NCBI GenBank assembly: GCA_013299105.1
Contig: JAAFJY010000050.1
Coordinates: 1 to 33,478 of the forward strand
Length of the DNA: 33,478 nt
Direction of reading: 5' to 3'
From: Chitinophagales bacterium
GTDB lineage: Bacteria; Bacteroidota; Bacteroidia; Chitinophagales; Saprospiraceae
Shown: positions 7,309 through 16,560 of the stretch, one piece after another
Layout of the letters: each line of letters opens with the position of its first letter
How positions within the stretch are numbered: position 1 is the stretch's first letter
Notes under the pieces: model-generated
Told to the model about the DNA's origin: nothing
Database searches by the model: none
The model's input: only the letters and a program-made list of their open reading frames with translations
Position numbers and translations under genes: made by a program

Positions 7309-8184
7309 TCAATCCAAATACCTCTTACTCAACCCCTCATAAGCATCAATCCGCCGATCACGAAAGAAAGGCCAGATGCGACGTACCTCCTCAGTGCGTT
7401 TTTTATCCACTTCGATTACCACATTCACCTCTTCGTTGATGGGTGCAGTGTAAATCAGCTCGCCTTGTGGGCCAGCAATAAAGCTTTGGCCCCAGAACTG
7501 GATGCCGCCCGTTACACCCGTCCAATCGGGCTCAGTACCAGTACGGTTCACTGCAATCACGGGTAGGCCGTTGGCTACGGCATGGCCACGCTGGATGGTT
7601 TGCCAGGCACCAAACTGGCGGTCTTTTTCATTTTGGGCGTCGCTCGATTCCCAACCAATGGCAGTAGGATAAATCAGCACTTCAGCGCCTTTCATGGCCA
7701 TCAAGCGGGCTCCTTCGGGGTACCATTGGTCCCAGCAAACCAACACGCCGAGTTTGCCAAGTGAGGTTTGGATGGGCTCAAAACCCAGATCGCCAGGCGT
7801 GAAATAGAATTTTTCGTAGTAAGCCGGGTCATCAGGAATGTGCATTTTGCGGTAACGACCTGCCTCACTGCCGTCTTTGTCAAAAACCACCGAAGTGTTG
7901 TGGTAAATGCCAGGTGCGCGTTTTTCAAACAGAGAAGTTACCAAAACCACCTTGTTTTCAGCCGCTGCGGCCTGAAAACGCAGGTAATTAGGCCCAGGCA
8001 ATGGCTCGGCTAGGTCGAACATGCCTACTTCTTCGGCCTGGCAAAAGTAAATGCCGCAATGCAATTCCTGCAAGACCACCAATTCCGCGCCTTGTGCAGC
8101 GCAAGCGCGAATGCCTTCCAGGCTTTTTTGGATGTTTTGCTCTACATCGGGTGAGCAAGTTTGTTGGACCAAGCCGACTTTCAT
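7309..8184 (-). CDS. aguB: N-carbamoylputrescine amidase
   Basis: A 291-residue nitrilase-superfamily amidase that hydrolyses N-carbamoylputrescine to putrescine, CO2 and ammonia in the cytoplasm. The catalytic Glu-Lys-Cys triad is visible: E40 in VLQELHC, K113 in RYRKMHIPDD and C150 in LVCWDQWYPE. FYFTPGD and WPFFRDRRIDAY match the AguB branch rather than general nitrilases. The frame could start 11 codons earlier, but MKVGLVQQ at 8184 fits the family start. It lies 29 bp downstream of aguA, which makes its substrate, so the pair forms an operon of the agmatine route to putrescine. Length is normal. Confidence 0.95.
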   Translation of the reverse strand: MKVGLVQQTCSPDVEQNIQKSLEGIRACAAQGAELVVLQELHCGIYFCQAEEVGMFDLAEPLPGPNYLRFQAAAAENKVVLVTSLFEKRAPGIYHNTSVVFDKDGSEAGRYRKMHIPDDPAYYEKFYFTPGDLGFEPIQTSLGKLGVLVCWDQWYPEGARLMAMKGAEVLIYPTAIGWESSDAQNEKDRQFGAWQTIQRGHAVANGLPVIAVNRTGTEPDWTGVTGGIQFWGQSFIAGPQGELIYTAPINEEVNVVIEVDKKRTEEVRRIWPFFRDRRIDAYEGLSKRYLD

Positions 8185-8213
8185 GGTTGTATTTTTTGGA
8201 GGGTTCTGCAAAA

Positions 8214-9224
8214 TCAAATCACACCTTCAGGATATTGCATCGTAATACAATGCAGGGAGCCGTGTTGTTCGATCAAAACCCGGCAATTGATCGGAATGAT
8301 CTCGTGATGAGGAAATGCAATGGCCAATTGATCCAGTGCCTCCTGGTCTTGCTTTACCCCATAAACAGGCACCAAAACGGCTCCGTTGATGATCAAAAAA
8401 TTGGCGTAAGTGGCAGGCAATCGGTGACCATCTGCTGCAAAGCAAGCCTCGGCCATGGGCAAAGGGATCAAGCGATAGGGCTCCCCGTTTGCCTGACGAA
8501 AAGCTTGCAACTCTGCTTCCATTTTTTTCAAGGCATCGTAATGTTCATCGTTCTCATCCAGGCATTGCACGTAAGCGATGGTCTGTGGATCGCAAAAACG
8601 CGCCAAGGTATCAATGTGCGAATCGGTATCGTCGCCAGCCAGGTAGCCGTGGTGCAGCCACAAAATGCGGTTTACACCAAACAGTTTTTTGAGTTGCGCC
8701 TCCAGTTCTTCCGGGCTCAAGTGTGGGTTGCGGTTGGGTGAAAGCAGGCATTCGGCGGTAGTCAACAAAGTACCTTGTCCGTCGCTTTCGATGCCGCCGC
8801 CTTCGAGGGCTAAACCGCCGTGTTTTTTGGCTGCTTTGAATAAGCCAAGTTCGTGCAACCTGCTGGTAATCAAGTTGTCGAAATTCGCAGGAAACTTCAA
8901 GCCCCAGCCGTTGAACACAAAATCTAAGATGACTTTTTCACCATCTTCTTCAATGGTAATGCCACCGTGGTCGCGTGCCCAGGTGTCGTTGCTGGGAATT
9001 TCGGTCAAAATAAGGTTTTCCTGAACTGCATTTTTCAAATAGGTAGCCACCCGCTGGTGCTCGTCACAAACCACCAATACCTTTTGTCTTTTGCTGATGT
9101 GCTCAATGGCTTCCACAAAACAAGGCACCACTTCGTCCAACAGATCAGCCCAATCGGATTGTGCATGGGGAAAAGTAAATTGAATGGCACTTTGTGGTTC
9201 CCATTCAGCAGGTAATCTTGTCAT
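8214..9224 (-). CDS. aguA: Agmatine deiminase
   Basis: A 336-residue protein of the agmatine deiminase/peptidyl-arginine deiminase fold that converts agmatine to N-carbamoylputrescine. Visible landmarks are MTRLPAEWEPQ at the start, NDTWARDHGG (D85), EGGGIESDGQGTLLTT, DDTDSHIDTLARF (H203) and the catalytic cysteine C326 in GSLHCITMQYPEG. The open frame extends 74 codons upstream, but that stretch is not family-like and crosses the promoter region, so the ATG at 9224 is used. aguB follows at 29 bp. Arginine decarboxylase, which supplies agmatine, is not in the window. Confidence 0.94.
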   Translation of the reverse strand: MTRLPAEWEPQSAIQFTFPHAQSDWADLLDEVVPCFVEAIEHISKRQKVLVVCDEHQRVATYLKNAVQENLILTEIPSNDTWARDHGGITIEEDGEKVILDFVFNGWGLKFPANFDNLITSRLHELGLFKAAKKHGGLALEGGGIESDGQGTLLTTAECLLSPNRNPHLSPEELEAQLKKLFGVNRILWLHHGYLAGDDTDSHIDTLARFCDPQTIAYVQCLDENDEHYDALKKMEAELQAFRQANGEPYRLIPLPMAEACFAADGHRLPATYANFLIINGAVLVPVYGVKQDQEALDQLAIAFPHHEIIPINCRVLIEQHGSLHCITMQYPEGVI

Positions 9225-9250
9225 TTGGCATGGCTTGAGGTCGAGGCAAC

Positions 9251-9258
9251 CAAAATTA
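9251..9258 (-). promoter_or_regulatory. Bacteroidota -7 promoter element for aguA-aguB
   Basis: The minus strand reads TAATTTTG, matching TAnnTTTG, 26 nt before the aguA ATG. A second match (TACCTTTG, minus strand, 9285-9292) lies 34 nt further upstream. Which one is used cannot be decided from sequence. Confidence 0.4.
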
Positions 9259-9438
9259 TACGCTGATTTGGCGACCTCCTTTTGCAAAGGTAAATGCTTG
9301 TATTTGAAAGTGGTGAATTCCTGCGTTCGCATTTTGCCAAAATCACCACATTCTTTTTCTATTCGCCATGAAAGCCTTACTTTGAGCGAGTTTTGTGAAA
9401 TTACCCTTTGAATTTTTCGGTCCATACAAAGTAGCAAC

Positions 9439-10128
9439 ATGTGCAAACCAATTTTTTACCTTTCCGTGCTCTTTTTAACTTTGGCACTCGTTTCCTGCAA
9501 AGTGGAAGAAGAGGGTGGAGATGTGGGGTTGAATGAGGCAGCGCAATACCTGCTCGAAATTGGATTCGGCACGGAATTGGGGTCCAGCCCCAAAGTGCTG
9601 CGCAGATGGGACCAGCCCGTCAAAATATTCGTGGTTGACACCACATTCAGGGAGTTGCACCAAGAGTTGCGTCTCATTGTAAACGAACTCAACACGCTGA
9701 TCGATCTTGTTGAGTTTAGCTTGACCACTAAGCAAAGCGAAGCCAACATCATTGTTTATTGTGGCGACGCTGATACTTTTGGCAATCAATACGAGCCCAG
9801 TTCAAAACCCTATTTGTCGTCAAACCAGGGTTTGTTTTGGCTTTATTGGAATGCCGGCAACAACATGACTAAGGCTTCGGTTTTTGTGGATGTTTTCCGA
9901 ACCAGGGAGTTGAGTTGTCAAAAACATTTGTTGCGGGAAGAATTGACCCAATCTCTGGGCCTCATGCAGGATTCCAACCGCTACCTGGAAAGTATTTTTC
10001 AACAGGCCTGGACCTGTACCACTTCCTATTCCGACATTGACCGCGAGGTAATCAAACTTTTGTACCACCCCAAACTCCGTGCAGGCATGTCCAGGGATGA
10101 AGCCCGTGCGGTTTTGAAGCGTATTTAG
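9439..10128 (+). CDS. DUF2927-like lipoprotein
   Basis: A 229-residue protein with a lipoprotein signal (MCKPIFYLSVLFLTLALVSC, the lipobox ending at LVSC), so it is anchored to a membrane outside the cytoplasm. The C-terminal half (LREELTQSLGLMQDSNRY, then SDIDREVIKLLYHPKLRAGM) matches what I remember of the DUF2927 family, of unknown function and often next to carbohydrate or envelope genes. Some members carry a metalloprotease-like HE pair; here the equivalent stretch is REELTQ, so a HExxH-type site is not evident. It is divergent from aguA with 214 bp between the start codons, and is followed by the palindromic repeat at 10131. Confidence 0.75.
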   Translation: MCKPIFYLSVLFLTLALVSCKVEEEGGDVGLNEAAQYLLEIGFGTELGSSPKVLRRWDQPVKIFVVDTTFRELHQELRLIVNELNTLIDLVEFSLTTKQSEANIIVYCGDADTFGNQYEPSSKPYLSSNQGLFWLYWNAGNNMTKASVFVDVFRTRELSCQKHLLREELTQSLGLMQDSNRYLESIFQQAWTCTTSYSDIDREVIKLLYHPKLRAGMSRDEARAVLKRI

Positions 10129-10130
10129 CA

Positions 10131-10294
10131 CTAGTGGTACGAATTACAAATACCCCCAGTTCAAGGCAGGCTATTTGGCTTTGTAGCAAGGCGAGAGGAG
10201 GGAAAATAGTGGACTATTTGACCAACGAACAACGCAGCTACGGAGACAAAGAGCCCGTGGATCTTGGGGCAGATTTACAATTTGGACCACTAAG
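10131..10294. repeat. MITE-like imperfect palindrome, single copy
   Basis: The two ends are inverted copies: left CTAGTGGTACGAATTACAAA, right (reverse complement) CTTAGTGGTCCAAATTGTAA. The next bases also match loosely (CCCCC against GCCCC), and inner parts pair (GGCTTTGTAGC against GCTACGGAGACAAAGAGCC). The element is 164 bp, has no coding capacity, and fills almost the whole gap between the lipoprotein gene and the amylosucrase-like gene. Confidence 0.65.
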
Positions 10295-10343
10295 GTGAGG
10301 ATAGCTCATTTGCGAGTATCCAAAAGCCTGATTGATAAAATGT

Positions 10344-12479
10344 ATGAAACAGATTGCAGCCATTGAGCGCAGAAAGCGTCTTCACCTCGACGACTTCCTG
10401 CGAAGCTACCGTATTTTATATCCACAAGCTGGGCCTGAACATGTCCAGCGCTTGTTGGACCTGTTGGAACAATATGCCCAGGCCCGTCACCAGAGCCTCA
10501 AAGACCTGGATGAACAGCGAGAACGGCAAGCAGATTGGTTTCAATCGCCTCAGCATGTTGGTATTATGCTGTATGTAGACCTCTTCGCGGGCAGTCTCAA
10601 AGGCGTCATCAAAAAAATCCCTTATTTTAAAGAATTGGGCGTTACGTATGTCCACCTGATGCCCTTGTTGCGACCAAGGACGGGGCCTAGCGATGGTGGA
10701 TATGCGGTGGCCAATTACCGGGAAGTCAACCCAAAATTGGGTGACATGGCCCAGTTGAGCGAATTGGCCAAACACCTGCACGAAGAAGGCATGATGCTGG
10801 TCATTGATTACGTGATGAACCACACCGCCAAGGAACACGCTTGGGCCCAAGCCGCATTGGCAGGCGATGCTGAATTCCAGGACTATTACATCATGTTCCC
10901 TGATCGGAAAATGCCGGATGCTTACGAGCGTAACTTGCCCGAAGTTTTCCCCGATTTTGCCCCCGGCAACTTCACTTGGCAGCCCGAAATTAAAAAATGG
11001 GTTTGGACCACTTTTTATGATTTTCAGTGGGATTTGAACTATCGAAACCCGGCAGTTTTTGAAGCCATGTTGGGTGAAATGTTATTCCTGGCCAATGCAG
11101 GGGTTGATGTTCTGCGCTTAGATGCAGTGCCATTTTTGTGGAAAAACCTAGGCACCAATTGCCAAAACCAAGCCGAGGCAGTACATATCTTGGCCGCTTA
11201 CCGGGCTTTGGTGCGCATGGTTGCACCGGGCGTTTTATTCAAATCAGAGGCCATTGTAGCGCCTGAAGACATCATCAAATACCTGGGCAGCGGAGGTTTT
11301 GAGGGCAAAGCCTGCGAGATCGGCTACAATGCCACCTTGATGAATCACCTCTGGCACGCTTTGGCTGCTGAAAATACCCTTTTGCTGCGCAGCACTTTGT
11401 CGAAATTGCCGCCTATCCCCACCGAGGCGACTTGGATCAATTACATCCGCTGTCACGACGACATCGGCTGGGGCATCAGCGACCAAAACGCTGCTGCGGT
11501 AGGCCAACAAGGCCGCGCCACCCGCAATTTTTGCACCGATTTTTACGCTGGCCTCCTGCCCCAAAGTTATGCCGAAGGCTACATTTTCCAACGCGACCGC
11601 AACACAGGTGAAGCACGTAATTCAGGCACCGCTGCCGCTTTCGCTGGTCTGCAAAGGGCAATGGTGGAGGCCGATCCAAGGCAAATCGAACAAGCCGTGC
11701 AGCGCTTGGCGGTAATGAATGGCGTGATCTTTTTCATGCGGGGCATTCCACTTATTTTCTCAGGCGATGAAATTGGGCAATTCAATGATTTTAGCTACTT
11801 GCAAGACCCCGAAAAGGCTGGTGATAATCGCTGGGTACACCGCCCACCGATGGATTGGAACAAAGCCAAATTGCGCAAGCAGCAAGGCAGCGTCGAACAC
11901 CAAATCTTTGACCTGCACCGCAACTATGCCAAGGTCCGCAGCCAAAGCCTGGCGCTTCATGGCCGTTCTGTTGACCGCATCATTTTGCCCTTCAGTCCTG
12001 CTCTTTTCTTGTGCGAACGGCGCTACCAGGGTGAGGTAATGCTCTTAATCGCCAACCTCAGCCGCAATCCTCAAACGCTCAGCCTAAATGAATTGCCCCT
12101 GGATTGGCGAACAGGAATCTATCACGATGCACTCAAGGGGCATGACCTTAATTTTCCTGATGGCCAAATTTTTGTGGCTGGGTATGGCATCCATTGGCTC
12201 AAAGCCAAAACAAAATTTGAACCAAAGGGCAATAGCAAAATAAACTTGCAGATGGAAGTGCACGCCGAATATGGCGAAACCTTACGGGTGGTGGGCAGTA
12301 TCCCTGCTTTGGGCAATTGGGACCCTGCAAAAGGCATTCCCTGCAACCCCCAAAACTACCCGATCTGGACTTGTGAGCTGGATATTCCGACCGGGCAAGC
12401 TTTCAGTTGGAAGTGGGTACGGATGCGTGGCGAGCAAGTGGTGGCTTGGGCCGATCAAAATTTGGGCTGGATACCCTGA
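10344..12479 (+). CDS. Amylosucrase-like GH13 enzyme with C-terminal CBM20
   Basis: A 711-residue protein with no signal peptide. Residues 1-80 are the helical N-terminal domain of amylosucrases. Residues about 75-500 form the GH13 barrel: VIDYVMNH, nucleophile D260 in DVLRLDAVPFLWK, acid/base E302 in LFKSEAIV, and H371/D372 in RCHDDIGW. GYNATLMNHLW and GDNRWVHRPPMDW are typical of subfamily GH13_4. Amylosucrases use sucrose to extend alpha-1,4-glucan; sucrose hydrolases and phosphorolytic relatives share the fold, so the exact reaction is not certain. The last 80 or so residues (LRVVGSIPALGNWDPAKGI, then FSWKWVR) are a CBM20 starch-binding domain, uncommon on amylosucrases. A TTG four codons upstream (10332) is an alternative start. 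The MITE-like repeat lies just upstream. Confidence 0.87.
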   Translation: MKQIAAIERRKRLHLDDFLRSYRILYPQAGPEHVQRLLDLLEQYAQARHQSLKDLDEQRERQADWFQSPQHVGIMLYVDLFAGSLKGVIKKIPYFKELGVTYVHLMPLLRPRTGPSDGGYAVANYREVNPKLGDMAQLSELAKHLHEEGMMLVIDYVMNHTAKEHAWAQAALAGDAEFQDYYIMFPDRKMPDAYERNLPEVFPDFAPGNFTWQPEIKKWVWTTFYDFQWDLNYRNPAVFEAMLGEMLFLANAGVDVLRLDAVPFLWKNLGTNCQNQAEAVHILAAYRALVRMVAPGVLFKSEAIVAPEDIIKYLGSGGFEGKACEIGYNATLMNHLWHALAAENTLLLRSTLSKLPPIPTEATWINYIRCHDDIGWGISDQNAAAVGQQGRATRNFCTDFYAGLLPQSYAEGYIFQRDRNTGEARNSGTAAAFAGLQRAMVEADPRQIEQAVQRLAVMNGVIFFMRGIPLIFSGDEIGQFNDFSYLQDPEKAGDNRWVHRPPMDWNKAKLRKQQGSVEHQIFDLHRNYAKVRSQSLALHGRSVDRIILPFSPALFLCERRYQGEVMLLIANLSRNPQTLSLNELPLDWRTGIYHDALKGHDLNFPDGQIFVAGYGIHWLKAKTKFEPKGNSKINLQMEVHAEYGETLRVVGSIPALGNWDPAKGIPCNPQNYPIWTCELDIPTGQAFSWKWVRMRGEQVVAWADQNLGWIP

Positions 12480-12563
12480 TTTCATCCACACAATTCGGGG
12501 GTTCATCTATATTTCCCTGCTAACACACCAGTCAAAACCGTGCTTTCTGTTTAACTTACCGGG

Positions 12564-13547
12564 GTGAAAAGAAGACTGTACATCAACGCCCTGCTTACTT
12601 CACCCATCATCGCGATATATGGGGTGAGCCCTCTCTATATTTTTAATACATTGAACTTATCCCAGGTATTGGTCATGACCTTGGGACTGAGTATAAATGT
12701 ATTCATTGTTTGGTTGGTGCACATCTTCATCGTTTTGCGATTCCCTCAACACAACCAAGTCTCACAATTCGTCATTACCTATGGGTTTAATTTTCTCATT
12801 CGGTTTTTGACCTTTCCTTTTTTAGCACCTGATGAATCATTTGCCCCCAAACTTGGCAATGAGATTTTTATTTATCCTGTTATTGCCTCTTTTGGCCTCA
12901 ACGCCCTGGTAATGGTGATTTGTAATTCTATCGTTAGGGGACACCGACAAGCGCTAGCCGAAAAAGAAATCCAGGAGCTCAAGCTCGAAAACAGCGAGGC
13001 ACAAAAACAAGTCTTGATGCAACAATTACAACCCCATTTCCTTTTTAACTCGCTCAGCGTGCTCAAATCTTTGATCGGTGAAAACCAAAAGCAAGCAGAG
13101 AATTATGCAGTAAAATTATCGGAATTCTTACGCTACTCGGTCCAAGCTCCAAAAAAAGAAACCGTTTCTCTCAAAGAAGAATTGCGTTTCACTGAGGACT
13201 ACCTGGAACTGCAAAAACTGCGCTTTGACGATTCTTTTGATTGTGAAATTGTATTGCCAGACGAATTGATGGAGCGGCAAATTCCGATTTATGCCTTGCA
13301 AACCTTGGTGGAAAACGCATTCAAACACAACTATTTCACGGCAAAAAGACCATTACATATCAAAATTGCCTTCTCCAATGAACAGATCAGCGTATGGAAC
13401 AACAAAGTCTCAATCAAAGTAGTTGAACACAGCCAAACCGGACTCCAAAATCTACACAAACGCTACCAATTGATCATGGGAAAAGGCATCACCGTCGCAG
13501 ATAACGAGGATGATTTCTGCGTTTATATACCCTTAGATAAACCATGA
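12564..13547 (+). CDS. LytS/YehU-type sensor histidine kinase
   Basis: A 327-residue membrane kinase. Four hydrophobic segments lie in residues 1-125. A short coiled coil (QALAEKEIQELKLENSEAQKQ) leads to the His_kinase domain with the phospho-accepting H158 in LQQLQPHFLFNSL, then the ATP-binding N box LVENAFKHNYF. There is no sensor domain beyond the membrane part. The start is a GTG at 12564; no ATG is better placed. The stop codon overlaps the start of the response regulator (ATGA), so the two are translationally coupled and form a two-component pair. Confidence 0.92.
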   Translation: MKRRLYINALLTSPIIAIYGVSPLYIFNTLNLSQVLVMTLGLSINVFIVWLVHIFIVLRFPQHNQVSQFVITYGFNFLIRFLTFPFLAPDESFAPKLGNEIFIYPVIASFGLNALVMVICNSIVRGHRQALAEKEIQELKLENSEAQKQVLMQQLQPHFLFNSLSVLKSLIGENQKQAENYAVKLSEFLRYSVQAPKKETVSLKEELRFTEDYLELQKLRFDDSFDCEIVLPDELMERQIPIYALQTLVENAFKHNYFTAKRPLHIKIAFSNEQISVWNNKVSIKVVEHSQTGLQNLHKRYQLIMGKGITVADNEDDFCVYIPLDKP

Positions 13548-14314
13548 GAATAGTCATCATCGAAGACGAAAAATTGACGGCTAAAGACCTGGCCAAAACG
13601 ATCCAGGATTTGGAGCCCGAAGCAGAAATCGTAGCCACCCTGGCATCGGTAGAAGAAGCCATTGATTTTTTTGATACCTCACCTGTCGTTGACCTCATTT
13701 TTTCAGACATCCAACTGGGCGATGGCACGAGTTTTGAAATTTTTGCCAAAACCCAAAACCAAACACCCATCATTTTTTGTACTGCTTTTGACGAATATGC
13801 CCTTGAGGCATTCAAAACTGCGGGTATTGATTACTTGTTGAAACCTTTTTCCAAAACAACAGTTGGTGGTGCTTTGCAGAAATATGAGCACATCAAAACC
13901 CGATTCGGCAGCGAAAAAAACTTGGGAGGCTTAGAAGCAGTGCTGAGTTTGCTCAAAACCCAATTTGTACCCACAAAATTACCATCCGTAGTGGTGCAGC
14001 AAGGCGATAAAATCATCCCCATCGAAGGAGCACAAATCGCACTTTTTTTCATCGAAGACGACTATGTTTTTGCCTACACTTTTGACCAAAAAAAATACCT
14101 GCTTTCGCAAAAACTGGACCGCCTGGAGCAGACCTTTTCACCCGTTTTCTTCCGCGCCAATCGCCAGGTGTTGCTCAACCGTAAGGCGGTGAAAGATGCG
14201 GCACACCATTTCAACCGCAAAATTGTGGTCAACCTCAGCATACCATTCAAGGAGCAAGTTTTGGTTGGAAAACTAAAAGTCAGCGCCTTTATGGAGTGGT
14301 TGGCGAATCATTGA
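13544..14314 (+). CDS. LytTR-family response regulator
   Basis: A 256-residue regulator. The receiver domain (1-115) has acidic residues E7-D8-E9, the phosphorylation site D55 in IFSDIQLGDG, the Thr of FCTAFDEYA and the Lys of YLLKPF. The LytTR DNA-binding domain (about 150-250) includes IALFFIEDDYVFAYTFDQK and FFRANRQVLLNRKAV. It overlaps the kinase gene by 4 nt. Its 3' end overlaps the convergent PgpH-like gene by 26 bp, so the two transcripts are antisense at their ends. Targets are unknown; LytTR proteins usually bind paired direct repeats, and none was obvious next to these genes. Confidence 0.93.
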   Translation: MRIVIIEDEKLTAKDLAKTIQDLEPEAEIVATLASVEEAIDFFDTSPVVDLIFSDIQLGDGTSFEIFAKTQNQTPIIFCTAFDEYALEAFKTAGIDYLLKPFSKTTVGGALQKYEHIKTRFGSEKNLGGLEAVLSLLKTQFVPTKLPSVVVQQGDKIIPIEGAQIALFFIEDDYVFAYTFDQKKYLLSQKLDRLEQTFSPVFFRANRQVLLNRKAVKDAAHHFNRKIVVNLSIPFKEQVLVGKLKVSAFMEWLANH

Positions 14315-16415
14315 GCTGTGCTTTCTCCGCAGGCGCTTGCCCATCAGGATATTGAATCCTAGCATGGTACATGGAAGACAAGGTTTGCACAAAAACGTGC
14401 TTACATTGCTCTAATTCCTGCAAAGTGAGCTTGGATTTCTCCAGTTGTCCGCGTGAGATTTTGCCTTCTATGATTTTGTTGACCAGTTGTGCAACCTCAT
14501 CCGAACTTGGGTTTTTGAGGGTTGCTTTGGCCGCAGCTTCGATGGAGTCGGCCATCATCAAAATGCTTTCTTCCCGGCTTTGGGGGCATGGCCCAGGGTA
14601 ACGGAATTCCGATTCTATCTCTGCTGGAGCACTTGGGTTGTCTTTGAGGTGTTTTTGGTAAAAATACTCCACACGGGTAGTTCCGTGGTGCGTTTCGATG
14701 AATTCTATCAGCATTTTAGGCAAACGAAACTGCCTAGCTAGTTTTACCCCTTCAGTCACGTGGCCAATGATGATCCTGGAGCTGTTGAGTGCCAAAATCT
14801 CGTCGTGTGGGTTTATACCGTGTTGATTTTCAATAAAATATTGCGGCTGAGTAGTTTTGCCAATGTCATGATACAGTGCAGCTACACGCAGCAGTAAAGC
14901 ATCGGCATCAATGGCCCTTGCGGCTGCCTCGGCTAGATTGGCGACTTGCAAGGAGTGCTGTAAAGTACCTGGGGCTTTGAGCGCCAATTGTTGCAACAAA
15001 GGCCGGTTCAAATCACCCAACTCCGACAAAGCAACGGGCGAGGTGAATCCAATGATCCGCTCCAATAAGGGGATCATCGGATTGGCCAACATTGTCAAAA
15101 AACTGCCGATGAACAGCCAATTGAACATCCACCAATCAATACGCTCCAGCCTTCCTTGTTGAATCAGCGCTAGGCTAAAATAGCCAATGGCCGAGGCTAA
15201 AAATAGGAATACGATGGTATAAAAAAAACGGTTCCAATCACGGGGATCATCCGAGGTCATGAGCACTACACAACCCACCAAAATTTGGATAAATGCAAAT
15301 TCAAAACCCGCCGAAGACAAAAAAGTAGCCAATAGTACAATCAGCAAGTGCACAAAAAAGGCCAGCCATTTGTCAAAAAAAGTTTTCAATAAAATGGGCA
15401 CAATGCCAAAAGGTATGATGTAAATGCTAAGTACCTGGATTTTGACCACCGCATGGGTTAGGTATGCGTAAACCAAAAACCAAGCCAAAATGAACCAGAA
15501 ATCCCGCGATTTTTGAAACGAAATGGGCCGCAAACGACGCAAGAAAAACCACAACATGGCAAAAAACAAGGCAGTCAGCAATACATAGCCCCAATAAATC
15601 CAGGAACTGCGCTCTGCAATCTCTTTTTCGTAATGCGTACGCAAACTTTCTAGTTTTTGAAAGGCCACTCGGTCCACCGTGCCGAACCTGGGCACAATCA
15701 ACTCTCCCTTGCGCACCTTGCCTTTGTATTCGCCCAACTGGCGCAAGAGCCCCGCGAGGGTTTCGTCGCTTTTGGTTTTCTCATATTTGATATTGGCCTG
15801 TGCGTTTTCTGAAAGGATGGAAAGTAAAAACTCAGCATCAGGTAATTTGCTCTGTTGGAGTGCTTTTGACAACAAACCGGGAATTTCATCCTGGTGATAC
15901 AAGGTGCCCAAGGTTTGCTCATTCATGGTATTTCCTTGCAAAACACTGATCACATAGCTACTGCTTTTGCCACGATGTTCTTCGGTCAACTCAATGATTC
16001 CACGGTTGTGTAAGTTACTCAGTACACTGCTGCCGTAATTGCGGTAAATATTTGAACGGCGTTGCAAATCCCGAAACTGCCCAGCTTCGAGACCTTTTAA
16101 ATAGCGCTCGAACTTTATTTCATATTGTCTCAAACTACGGATCTGGGTACTGTCGTCGCGCCGATAATAGGGCGAAAACCCCTCCATGACTTTGTTCCTG
16201 TCTTGCTCGAGTTCTTGAGGCGTTTTGATGATCGCAAAATCGAATGGGGCTACGAGTTCCTCGTAAATCCAGCTTTGCCCTTGCTCATAACTGTACTTGA
16301 ACCGGGTATGCTTGGGAAAAAGCAGGCTGATGGCCAATACAATTCCTAAAGTAGCACCCAGGCGCAAACCCAGCAGCAAACGTTTATTGAGCGATGAAAG
16401 ATTAGGCAGTTTCAT
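14289..16415 (-). CDS. PgpH-like 7TM-HD cyclic-di-AMP phosphodiesterase
   Basis: A 708-residue membrane protein. One N-terminal helix (about 16-35) is followed by an external domain (about 40-265, 7TMR-HDED type), seven transmembrane helices (about 270-450), the linker LSELGDLNRPLLQQLALKAP, and an HD domain with H487 (LQHSLQVANLAEAA), H516-D517 (ALYHDIGKTTQP), GINPHDEI, and GHVTEGVKLA. In characterised relatives the HD domain degrades c-di-AMP to pApA, controlling potassium and cell-wall balance. Length and order are normal. The ATG at 16415 begins MKLPNLSSLNKRLLLG. The gene stands alone and converges on the LytTR gene with a 26-bp overlap. Confidence 0.92.
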   Translation of the reverse strand: MKLPNLSSLNKRLLLGLRLGATLGIVLAISLLFPKHTRFKYSYEQGQSWIYEELVAPFDFAIIKTPQELEQDRNKVMEGFSPYYRRDDSTQIRSLRQYEIKFERYLKGLEAGQFRDLQRRSNIYRNYGSSVLSNLHNRGIIELTEEHRGKSSSYVISVLQGNTMNEQTLGTLYHQDEIPGLLSKALQQSKLPDAEFLLSILSENAQANIKYEKTKSDETLAGLLRQLGEYKGKVRKGELIVPRFGTVDRVAFQKLESLRTHYEKEIAERSSWIYWGYVLLTALFFAMLWFFLRRLRPISFQKSRDFWFILAWFLVYAYLTHAVVKIQVLSIYIIPFGIVPILLKTFFDKWLAFFVHLLIVLLATFLSSAGFEFAFIQILVGCVVLMTSDDPRDWNRFFYTIVFLFLASAIGYFSLALIQQGRLERIDWWMFNWLFIGSFLTMLANPMIPLLERIIGFTSPVALSELGDLNRPLLQQLALKAPGTLQHSLQVANLAEAAARAIDADALLLRVAALYHDIGKTTQPQYFIENQHGINPHDEILALNSSRIIIGHVTEGVKLARQFRLPKMLIEFIETHHGTTRVEYFYQKHLKDNPSAPAEIESEFRYPGPCPQSREESILMMADSIEAAAKATLKNPSSDEVAQLVNKIIEGKISRGQLEKSKLTLQELEQCKHVFVQTLSSMYHARIQYPDGQAPAEKAQLNDSPTTP

Positions 16416-16427
16416 ACTACTGGATTA

Positions 16428-16560
16428 GGGAGCGTAAAAAAATAAAGTGGGCGGATTTGGGGTTAGTGAAAAAAGAAAAGCAACTGACTGAAAGGAAGTT
16501 GTGTTCTTTTTTTGCTAACCCTCAAAAGCAAATATGTCCATTTTATTTTAGCTCAAATAC
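16428..16560. repeat. MITE-like palindromic repeat, family 2, copy A
   Basis: It is nearly the same as 30255-30389: GGGAGCGTAAAAAAAT at the left, CAACTGACTG.AAGGAAGTTG in the middle and TTATTTTAGCTCAAATAC at the right. The ends are inverted (AGCGTAAAAAAATAAA against AGCTAAAATAAAATGG) and the centre pairs CAACT with AGTTG. It lies between the PgpH-like start and the cysteine desulfurase stop. Confidence 0.75.

Noticed and set aside
9225-9446. N-terminal extension of agmatine deiminase by 74 residues
   Set aside because: The extension is not family-like, contains the probable promoter, and would overlap the divergent lipoprotein gene start.
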